Shown: piece after piece, positions 38,701-50,700 of the stretch
How the letters are laid out: each line of letters begins with the position of its first letter
How positions within the stretch are numbered: the stretch's first letter is position 1
Assembly (NCBI GenBank): GCA_026874595.1
Contig: CM049308.1
Coordinates: forward strand, 80,086,124 to 80,150,123
Direction: 5' to 3'
Length of the DNA: 64,000 bases
Origin: Sipunculus nudus
Lineage: Eukaryota; Annelida; Sipuncula; Golfingiida; Sipunculidae
Translations under genes and position numbers: made by a program
Notes under the pieces: model-generated
Told to the model about the DNA's origin: nothing
The model's database searches: none
What the model saw: the letters and a program-made list of their open reading frames with translations, nothing else

Positions 38701-41700
38701 CAGCTGGGAAAAACATGCACATAGATATGTTAGACAAGTCAAATGCACAATTGTGGTTGACAGGGAAGTATAAAGCTGTGTTTGACAAGAAAGTGCAAAG
38801 GCGTGTCTGACAAGGAACAGTACAGCTGTGTATGACTGTGAAGTGTACAGCTGTGTTCAGCTGAGAAGTACATGCATTTAGTTTTGTAAGACAAGTCATG
38901 TGCACAGTTGTGGTTGACAGGGAAGTGCACAGCTGAGATTTGACAATGAAATGCACAGCTGTGATTTGACAGGGAAGTGTACATTTGTGATTGGACAGGA
39001 AAGTGCACAACTGTGATTTGACATGGAAGTGCACAGCTGTGATTGGACAGGAAAGTTCAGAGCTGTGATTTGATAGGGAAGTGCACAGCTGTGATTTGAC
39101 ATGGAAGTGCACAGCTGTGATTTGACATGGAAGTGCACAGCTGTGATTTGACTGAAAGTGGACAGCTGTGATTTGACAGGGAAGTGCACAGCTTTGAATG
39201 AAAATGAAGTCCACAACTGTGTTTGATAGAGAAGCGTATAGCTGTGTTAGAAAGATGTGCACAACTGTGTGCACCAGTGAAGTACATGCATATATATGTG
39301 AAATGCACAGTTGTGGTTGTCAGGGAAATGTATAGCTATGTTTGACAGGGAAGTCTACATATTACTGAAAACAGCTTTATTAAATAGAAAAGTATCTGCC
39401 TGTGTTAAGAGGAGCGATGCACTGATAAATTTGAGAGAGTAAACCACAGCAATAGTAGGGCAGGAAGACCCTTAAATTACAATGGGATTTCTTTGCAGTG
39501 CTAGCCAGGGAACTATATATTCATAAAATATATATAAATTATATTATTATATATGAAATACATGGAAGTGCACAACTGTAGCCTATTGCTCAAAGGACAC
39601 ACATCATCTGTGTTTGACAAAGATGCGCTGTTAGTCAGGGCTGTGTGTGGTACATTTGTGTACAAATATGATGTGAATAGTAAGCTGTACTGTGTGAGAC
39701 TTGCAGATAACATATGAACATTTACAAGTGCAGGTATAATGCATCCACTTTTTCTCTAGTAAGTAACCAATTTTATATATGTTCATGTATGTAGAAATAA
39801 AAGGTCACATTAATGATTAAATACTTGCTTGTAGGCAGTTCTCCGGCATAAAATAAACTTCATCAAACTTATATCATCATGATTCCATATTTAAATGTCA
39901 GTGCCTGCCCCATGTGACCTTGGGAAAAGGTCCCTATTTACCAACAGAACTTACTCTATCAGAAGTATGTGTCAGTATGACTTTCTACCTGTATATATTT
40001 ATAATTGCTTACAATGGAAATATACCCAAGTGTTCCACTCTAGTTCATGAATATGCTAAGCACGGTACTATATAATGGTCACCTTGTCACATATATCTCA
40101 CAATCTATTGTAGAGTTGGTTCTGCTGTTTTGACTTAAATAAGATAAACTGGCATTAGTGGTGTTTTATACATATGTCTTATTCTTACTGTACATATTTA
40201 GGACATTATGCTCCTTATTGTCAGTTGAAGTATAAAAAACCAGCACAGTTCAGTGTAATTGTATTAATATTGGTAGTATGTGGTACAGTGGGGTATAGTA
40301 TGGTATAGTATAGTGTAAAATGTAGCACGTGCAACACTGTATAGATTTGTGTACTGTGGATTCAGAAAATATTGTGGGTCTAAATGATCATGGTTTCTCT
40401 GCTGAGAGAACTGCCCAGTCTCTCTGACTGCCTGAATTGCGCACCATGCAAGAATTTTTTATATAGAGTTGGATTGACATTATCAAATTATATTCATTTA
40501 CCCTCAGTTACATCACTGATACAAGCTGCTATTGGATCAGATGGTAATGGTGACCTGACATTTGATATATTTATGCATGCCATCATTTGATGTAAGATAT
40601 TATTGACCTGATACAGATCCAGTTATAGACTGACCTGCAGTCCTATTTCCAAACTCATGATCTGACAATCCCATTGTAAAAACCAATTTAGAGCTAATTT
40701 GTGAGAGTACATTAAGGCTCTACAAACATACTGAATTACCATTAGATACTTGGTCATCTGATGAACCATTAATAATCTTTTGAATATCAGAACAGACTGA
40801 AACAAAGATTGATCTTCATTTGTTTCTGAAGAAATTTTAGATTTTATATAATAAAATATTGAAATATTCCTTTAAATATGTGTCAGGTCACAAATATGCC
40901 CTTTCCTACTCAATAACAATATCATCTGATATAAAGTAAAGAAGGAGTGATGTTTTATCTAGAGTCAATCATTCTTCTTTCATTTCAATGGCTCAAAAAA
41001 AGAAAACTGTTGATTATGTATTATAAGGCCTATTGAAAATAATGTTTGCTTCTTGGCAATGCAACCAACCATAGGAAATCATCCAAATAGTTTCTGTTTA
41101 TATGTATGATACAGTGGTAGCCAGAGCAGAGAAAAGGTTTAGAGATCAAAATATGGATGGTACAGCATTAAAAGGCTCAAAAAAATTCTCAAAATCATGA
41201 ATGTATACTACACCAATTATCGATCAAATAGCTAAAACATTTGATTGTTGTATGTGATATAACTTTAAAATAATGGTTGATATTTGAAGGCACCAAGATG
41301 GACAGATGAAGAGCTTTTTTGTGGGTGGTCCCAATCAGAGGAAAGACTTTCATTTAGAAGTAGGGGAGGAGGTAGGTGAACTAGATAATAAAGTATGACC
41401 AAATGAAATCAGAAAACAAAAATATCACAACAGTTAATCATAATGTACATTCATGTTCAGGATTGTACCTGTGTGGCTTTATATTTGTATAATAAAACTT
41501 AATAATATATACTGGTGCTTTATCATAAAATATAAATTGTCATGTACATGCACCTGGGTAAAATCAATTGTGATAAGTGATTAGCTTGATGAAAGAGTTA
41601 ATATTTACCAGACATATATAAAACTACAGGTGCTTGAAGTTTGTAATTGAATGCCTAGGATACTATATATCTGTTTATCCATAGCTTTATCTGTTTTAAT

Positions 41701-44700
41701 AAAGATACAAATGATATGAATATTCCATATATGGTAAAATAGAGTTACTATTTCTAATACTTAATCTGTGAAGAATTCAAATTATGCATTTATGTTTACT
41801 TGCTATTTCAAAAGCTCATATGACAGCAATAATTTATATAATTATCATCAGTTTGCATGTAAGAACCAGTAATGTGAAATAATTATCAGCATGAACGTTT
41901 TATGTGTGAAATAATGATATTTTCACAATTTTAAGCAATGTATTGTCCGTCAGTCAGGTTTCTCTTTTTTCCCCTGCAGTTATTCTATCAGGTCAAAGGG
42001 GACATGGTGCTGAAGATTGTTGAACAAGGGAAACATCGGGATGTTAATATACATCAGGGTGAAGTAAGTAGAGGTTTTACAGTCTTTAAACAGTGCATGC
42101 AGATGACCTTGTATTATAATGATGTTTCTAATGTTTTACTAATAATATCCATCATGATTAAATATGAAAGAAGTTAATGGTGCACAGAGGTAATGTATAT
42201 ACTGTAACAACTTTGCACCAGCTACAGTGTGGGTGGCAAAGTGTCTTGATTGTTATCAGTGACATCTGGTGTTATTGCTAGAAACTAAGTATTGTCTGTT
42301 CAAGGTCACATCAGAATATTTCAAAACTGGAAAAAAAGTATCAAAAAGTAATAAAAATGTTGATTTGTGTTCAGTGTTAACAACAGATACTCCAATAATG
42401 ATAAAAATATTAGGCAAGGTCTGCTTGATTCAAAGCATGCCATGATAATATTTTTAGCTCAGCTGACTATAAGTCATCTGAGTTAATGATAGTCGTGGTC
42501 CATTGTTTGTCCGTCTGTCCATCCGTAGATGTGGCACGTTTTGAAACCATAAGACCTTAAGGAATCAAGAATTCGGCAAATGTTTGATGTCCCCTAGATC
42601 ACCTACCAAGCCGAAAACTGGGTCTTTACGACTTTGTTCCTTTGAGAAATTAAGGAAAAGTCTCAATTTTTTATTCAAACCTATTTTTACACTCCAGGAC
42701 TGCCTTATATCAAAACCACTCTTTTGTTTTTCCACATATTTACCATAAATATTCCTCTATATAGTTCCTATGTACATGCCAGAAATTAGGTCTGTATTAT
42801 ATAATTTAAAAAAGTTATGGGCCCAAACATATTGCACTTTGTAAAAAATCAGGAAAAATATTTGGTCACTTAACACCAAAAAATGTTAAAGCTAGGGACT
42901 TTTTTTCAGTAATAACTTAAATTAATCAAAATTTATTTGTATACCCAAAAGATCAAAATCTTTTAAATTTTTTGAAATATTAGCAAAAATTAATAAAATT
43001 GGTAACTTTTTCCCAAATTTGACCATGGCACGTTTTTTTTCTCGTAAGTATATTTATTTTATTTTTCACAGCTGGGATACATGTGGATTTAATCTGTTGA
43101 ATTCTGAAATTTTAAAGTAAAATCTTAAAAATTATTCTAATTATTGAAGTTTTTCAGATGCTCTAATGTATTTGCATTTTGTATATCCAAGACCCCACTC
43201 TTGCTCACTACAGCCTTGCCTAGATAACCTTATTAGTGATGCAGCACTGGCAGAACACCCCTGCTGTTATAAACATACACTTATTCTCATGGGCCCTAAC
43301 CTAACCCCCCCCCCCCCTCCCCACCACCACCACCAGTTATATTGCAATACATGGTTTGTTATTGTCAACTGTATTTCTTTAAATGTAAAGCTGTTTTTGA
43401 TCCAATGTCCACAACTTTTCTTGAAATATTAATTCAAGAAGTAATCTAAGAGATGCCAGGTTGTTCTGATGTAGCATTTTTAAGAAATTATTTCCTTTTC
43501 AATTATTAAACAAAATATAATTTAACCAATCAGTAGGTATAATTTGATAATATATGAAACAAATCATGGATAAATACAGGTGCAATTTAAAATTGTGAAT
43601 TCTGGAGTGTTATTTTCATATATTTATTGCTTTGCAAATTTAAAAAAATATATTTTATAAAAAAAGAAAGAAATATATCTGTGTGCATAATGTGATGTTA
43701 CCTGACTAAATTAAGTATAAATGTTGAGGCAATTTAGATTTGTGAATCAATTTAAATATTCAGATATATATGATATACTGTAAATATATAGTAAAATTTA
43801 TAAATGAAAAAAATGACTTAACAAAAGAAAAAATAGGATCTAATGCAAATATTTGTTCCTAATTTTCCTGTCTCAGTAGAATGGAAATAAAAGTTATTTT
43901 CTTTGTTTCCATCTCTCTTCCTGTTTTTAGCTCAGCTGACTATTAGTCATCTGAGCTATAGTCGTGGTCCATTGTCCGTCGTCCGTCCGTCTGTCCGTCC
44001 CTCCGTCCGTCCGTAGATGTGGCACGTTTTGAAACCGTAAGACCTAGGAATCCAAAATTCGGCATAATGTTAGATGTCCCAAAGATCTCCTACCAAGCCG
44101 AAAACTGGGTCTTTGCAACTTCGTTCCTTTGAGAAATTAAGAAAAAACCTCAATTTTTTATTAAAAACCTATTTTCACACTTCAGGACTGCCTAATATCA
44201 AAACCACTCATCTGTTTTTCCTCATATTTACCATAAATATTTCTCTATATAGTTCCTATGTACATGCCAGAAATTATGTCTGTATTATTTAATTTAAAAA
44301 AGTTATGGGACCAAACATAATGCATTTTGTAAAAAATCAGGAAAGATATTTGATCACTTAACACAAAAAATGTTAAAGCTATCGACCTTTTTTCCAGTAA
44401 TATAACTTTAATTAATCAAAATTAAATTGTATACCCAAAATTAGATGAAAATCTTTTAAATTTTCTAAAATAATAATAAAAATAAAAAATTGGTACCTTA
44501 AATTTTGCCCAACTTTGACCATGGCAAGTTTTTTTCCTGTAAGTACTGTGGGTTTAATTTTCACAGCATGTTTTTGTTAGCATTTGAACTGTTAACACCA
44601 AAAATTTGAAACCAGTTGATCAAAAACTGTAGATTTTAATAAGTTTTCAAGCACCATGTAACATATTGTTTACATCAAGCTAGTGTTATGCAGTTTGCAA

Positions 44701-47700
44701 GAGCTCAGCTCCCCAGCTTCAGCTCTTAGTTCCTTAAATTCGGCATACAGTTAGATGTCTCCAAAATCCCCTACCATGCCAAGAATTTGGTCACTAGGAC
44801 TTAATACCTTCGAGATATTAATGAAAAACTTCATTTTTCCATTAAAAACCCATTGTTACACTTCAAGACTGCCTAATATCAAAACCACTGATCTGACTTT
44901 AATCATAAATAATATACATATTTTTCATTCTCTATGCTATGCCAGAATGATGTCAGTATTGCGTAAATGTTTTAAGTTATGGGCCCAAACATAATGCACT
45001 TTGTAAAAAATCAAGAAATATATTTACTCCCTTAACAAGGGCATTGCTGAAGCTAGAGATTTTTTTGTCAGGGATGTAACATTATTTAATCAAGATTCAA
45101 TTGAATACCCAAAATTAGTTCTGAATTTTTCAAATTTTATAAGTTATTTGTATAAATATAAAATTAGTACCTTAAATTTTGCCCAACTGTGACCATGGCA
45201 CGTTTGTGTCCTGTGAGCACTGTTGATATAATTTTCATATCATGCACACATTAGGATTTCAGCTTTTTAGTTTAGAAAGCTGAAAGAAATAGGCCAAAAA
45301 TTGTAGCTTTTATTAATGTTTTTTATGAGACCCTGTCAGACTTTGGCTCTCTCCAGCCCCTCTTGAGTCACCTGTATGTTGACCTTGTTGACCTTTCATC
45401 AAATTATGCACGCTTGAGGCGAGGCATACAGGAATCCAGGCAGCTTATGGCCAGCCACAGTTGATCCAGGTGTCCAACCCAACTCATCTAGTAGTTTTAA
45501 CCAACAACATAACAATAAACAATACATTAATAAATTTTTATTGATTTTTAATAACAAATTAAAGAAAAAAAGAAAAGGAATTTGTTAGCTTATAATAACA
45601 GGAAATTAACTTGCAGTTACTGATGATATAAGAATCTTGTATCGATGGGTAGAATGTCACATATTCCAAATAACACCATGCAGTCACCTATGGCATTATT
45701 CAGTTCAATTTTAATGATAAAGAAGTAAATCAAATTATTAATTAAAATCATTAGGGATCATATGAAGGAAATTAATGATAGACAAATATGCAGTTGATAA
45801 TATTAATCTAGATTCCTACTGTGTCTAGTGTGTACATTGATGTGAATTTAGTCCAAAATGAATTTTTTACAGTTATTTTTTAATATAAATAAAAGCCATA
45901 AAGCCAGGTACTTATGATCATTATTTAAATGTGTGAATTTTGTATATTCTGGATTCTCAACATCATTGGTTGGTGAAACTGAATAAATACCAGACATGGT
46001 GCGAATACTTTGTAATTGTATTTAAATACGAATATGATTATGTACTCCATTATAAAATTTCTAGCATAAAGAATAGGAATTCAGGTAAAAATGAAAGTAT
46101 ATGAATACTCGTGCCAATACTTTCAAAATGTATTCATGAATGCATTCATGAATATATTCTTTAATATTATTTTAATAATCATATCAGTTATATTTCATTT
46201 AAAAAAATCATATGATTCTCTTATTATTTTTTTATAAAAATTATATTTGGGACAATATTTGTAATTTTTTTTAATAAATAGTTAAACTCTTATATTATAT
46301 GTTCTGCTTATAAGTTATATGGCCAAGTCAAAATCTGTATGACAATAGTACTCCATTTGTTAATAAAATAAATGAAATCAATCCTCTTCCCTGTCTCCAA
46401 AGGTACTATCAAAATCATACATAAGCTAAACAACAACAACTCATAATACAGCTTATATTTATTACCACACAAAACCAGCATGTGCCTCATTTCTAAATAA
46501 TATTTTTTTATCATATATAACAGCTGAGCGTCATGACCCATAGGTCCCTTGTTAAATGTTTAAAAATAATTTCATTTAAATTAAATGTTATCCTTTACAT
46601 ATATCCAGAGGTGCTGTAACTCCCACCAGTCCCTGTAAACACCATTGAATTTAATTTCCTATTCTGTATTTATATCCAAAGGTGTTGTAACTCCCCCCAC
46701 CCCAGTCATTGAGCTCTAGTTCCTGAGCACTGAGGATAGTATTTTTATTGCAACTGAAAAAAGTCTATGGTGATGCAGTTTTAACTGTCACAATCAGCTG
46801 AGCGTCATGACCCATGGGTCCCTTGTTTAATTGTCCGTCATTGATTGGTTCATTTTAAAAGTTATGACCTCAGATGAGACATTATTTTTAAATTGCAAAA
46901 GAAATAATAGGCTGTATTTTTTGTTTTTACCTTGTAGATATTCCTTTTACCTGGAAGGATTCCACATTCACCACAGCGTTATGAAGACACTGTGGGTCTG
47001 GTGATTGAAAGAGACAGAATAGAAGCTAAAAATGAACTGGATGGACTCAGGTCATATGTTACAATTTTATTCTGTGTTTATAATATAGGCACTCGTTAGG
47101 ATCATTAACCTTTGTCTAAATAATCTTTATAATTAAGATAAGATAACTTATGATGTTTAAAAAAGGTAATCTTTGTACGAAATGATGGATCTTTCTATTC
47201 TAGGAAAACTAGTACTAAATATGGAGAAAATTGGTGAAAAAATTATTGATCTGATCAATTCTGAATTTATTCTGGTACAGTGATCACTAAAACAGCAGGA
47301 ATATTTTCATAAAAATATTGTTTTAGTACTTTTAAATTTTATCCAGAGAATGCTGGTGTAAAGAAAATCAATCATTTTTGTCTTCATGTCACCTTATAGA
47401 TGTTATTTTTTGTTTAAAAGTTGCAATCAGGTAATATTAAAAAAAAGGTGAAATATGCCTTACATTTTTATGCATTATTTGATTGTAGATATTTTGTTGA
47501 AAAGGATGGTGTGCTTACTACAGAATCATTGTATGAGGAATGGTTTTACTGCACAGACCTTGGAACTCAGTTGGCACCAATAATCAAAAAGTTAGCTATT
47601 TTGACAATGCAATAATTGATGAATTAAGATTAATTCAGCTTGATAGAATGGGAAATGCACAGTACTGTTTTAATGTAATAATTCAATACAAACCTTTCAC

Positions 47701-50700
47701 AAAAGGATAACTGATCTTTTCTGAATGCTTATAAAATATTGAATAAAATTTTCACATTTTATCAAACAGAATCAATTTCTAGGAAGATTTTACCAGTCAC
47801 TCGTTCATGCATATCACAAAAATATAAGCATATCTTTTTTATTCCCTGTGAAATCTCTCTTCAGGTTTTTTGCATCAGAGCAGTATAAAACAGGAAAACC
47901 AATTCCAGGTGAGCCATCTGAAAATGTTTTCTCACAAATGTTGACATTGATAATAACACTTTTCTTTTTTTAAAGTAAATTTTAAATAAAAAGAATTAAA
48001 TATGGTTCCATCTGTACCTAAGATTTAGATAATTTTTACCAATTATTTTTTTTACATAGATCTTTTAAAGATACTTTCTTTACCATTTTCTATGAATGAC
48101 ATTCATTCTCAGGTAATGTATAGTACATCTATAAAAAAATTTGAATTCAACTTGATTTCTAGAAGTATCCCATACATAGCATTAAACAGTGACCTCTTAT
48201 TACAAACATTTTTAATTTATCCTTACCAGATACATTGATATTTCATGGAGGTATATTTTCCTAATGAATCCTCATAGAATGAGTCTAGAAATAATAACAA
48301 TAAATTAAAATATATTACAGGCGCTATCCCAAAAACAACTCCTTTTGAAATTGATGAAAAGACAAAAGTGGAAGAGCCTTTTAACTTGCAAAAGTGGATT
48401 GATAAACACAGGACAGAAATTGATCGCAAGGGCAAGAAGGAGATATTTGGTAAACCCAACCAGTTTCAGGTAACACGCAGTTCAATGTATCCCTATCCTG
48501 CAGTATACTTAGACCTCATAGTGGTTTATTTCTCTTTTACAAGGAAACCCTGTCTGCCCAGTCCTGTAAGAATTCATACTTTAAACCAGGAGGATAACAA
48601 ATGATCTCCGTGATCTAAATGTGTATGCTATTGGGCACTTCCTACTTTTGTTAATTGTCATTTACATATTGCATCAATGGGTTTTCAGCAGCACCCATAA
48701 AGTTAGTCGTATACTATCTGCCATCTAGTGTGGGATTTAATAACTAAGTGAGACTTAAAAAAGTGATGAACAACAGGTGCAATTCAGTCAGACCAGGCTG
48801 AAGTTAAAACAGAAAGAAAATGTTATATTGTCCGCACATAATGTGTCTTTAAGATAATGACACATATCTAATTAAAAAATGTGAATAATTAACCATATTG
48901 ATAACTTCAGCTCCTGTGTTGCTTTATTTCTTGTAGAGCATGATATCAGGTCATCGTGCCCAGTAAAAATTTGTTTATATATGACACTTATTGTATATAA
49001 ATTGTCATCTGCCAATCAAATTTTGCAAATAAAAGAATCTGAAGAACTAGTTTGTATTTTGCTTGAATATTGTGCAATTTTCATTAATATTGTACGTAGG
49101 TGTACATGCATGTGTTATTTTCTTTGATCTTACTGCTGTACGTATGTGTAATGAGTTTTGATCTTGCAGGTATACGTGTATGGTAAAGGAGAGAACTCCG
49201 ACAGGTGCGACACTGCTGAAACTTGGATTTGGCAATGGGTGAGTCACATAAAACTTTACAAGATCAGATTGTCTTAACTTTGGACCAGATGATTCTCAGT
49301 TTGTATGTATGTGGAAATTATTCTTTAAAATTAATAGAGGTTAACATACATATAAATATATTGTACCGCCATCTCTATCTCAGCTGACTTACAGTCATGT
49401 TGCGCTATAGGGATGGGTCTTTGCTGAACATCTTTGTCAAGGTTTCCTCTAAGGGGTCAGTTCTTATAGGTAGTTGACATGATATCAAATGGCCATAGGT
49501 TGTACTCAGCAGCTGAGCCCCATTACCTGTGGGTCACTTTGTATCTTGACTCTTAGCAGACAAATCATGTGAATGCAATTTATAAAAAAAAGATATTTAA
49601 TTTGGATACAGAATATGTATGGACAGTTGATAGTTCAGTAAGGGTTATAACATTTCCTTCGGAAAATGTGATGAGTCCATTGTCAGCTTTCATTTATTAA
49701 AAAAGAATCAAGTATGTTCATTTAAACACTTAAGTAAGTCATGAATCCTCTCTGTCAGTACATTGATCCGTGATGATCATGTTTATATTTGTGTGTTACA
49801 GGAAGGAAAGAGTACAGTAAAAATCAGAGATGAAGATCATGTACTAAAGACAAATGATTCAATTCTTGTACCACAGGGAAGCAAGTAAGTTTTTTTAGCT
49901 CAGCTGACTGAAAGTCATCTGAGCTATAGCGATCACTCTTTGTCCTTCGTCCGTCTGTCCGTCCGTTAACCAGGCACAAATCGTAACCGCTGGACCTAGA
50001 ACCTTGTAACTTGGGATTCTGAGAGGTCCATAAAAAATCTCCTTGGAAACCAGAAATTAGGTCTCTGTTACCCATATCCTTTGAGCTATGGGGCCCAAAA
50101 TTACCCCCCAGAATAGTCAAAAATTTCATACAAAAACTTCAATATCTCATTAACTACATCACTGATGGTCATGATTTTCGACATACATATTGATCATGAG
50201 ATGTTTCATCAGTTTGTGCAGACTGGTGGCGCCACCTGTTTTTTTCAATGTTCACGAATTGTTTTCTCCATTTTCGAGACCTTTAAGGATGTAGTTATCT
50301 GTCAACAGGGTACAAATCGTAACGACTGGACCTAGAATCTTCGTTCTTGACACACAGGGAGACCCATGATAAGTCTCCATGGAAACCTGAAATTTGGTCT
50401 CTGTTACCCATATCCTTTGAGCTATGGCACTCCAAAGTACAGCTCAGAATAATGGAAAATTTGATACAAAAGCTAAAGTATCTGAACAACTAATGCAGAG
50501 ATAACCATAATTGTTTGCATGGATATTGATCATGGAGTGTTTCATAAGTTTCTGCAGACTGGTGGCACCACCTGTATTTGTTCGTTTTTTTTACGAAATT
50601 TTTCTGTATTTTTGAGACCTTTAAAGAAATGAACATCTGTTAACAGGGCACAAATCATAAAACTGGACCAAGAATCTTCATTTTTGTCACACAGGGAGAC

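Noticed and set aside
38651-39274. 207-codon minus-strand open frame as a real Cys-rich protein gene
   Set aside because: It tracks the 25-27 bp minisatellite exactly and equivalent open frames occur in the other minus-strand frames; no start context, splice or homology supports a gene.
38270-39365. CRISPR-like array
   Set aside because: Units are contiguous with no unique spacers and the context is a eukaryotic intron.
40384-40590. 68-codon open frame in HAAO intron 1 resembling a short EF-hand-like DGNGDLTF
   Set aside because: Single weak motif, no flanking splice-supported exons and no second EF-hand; likely coincidence.
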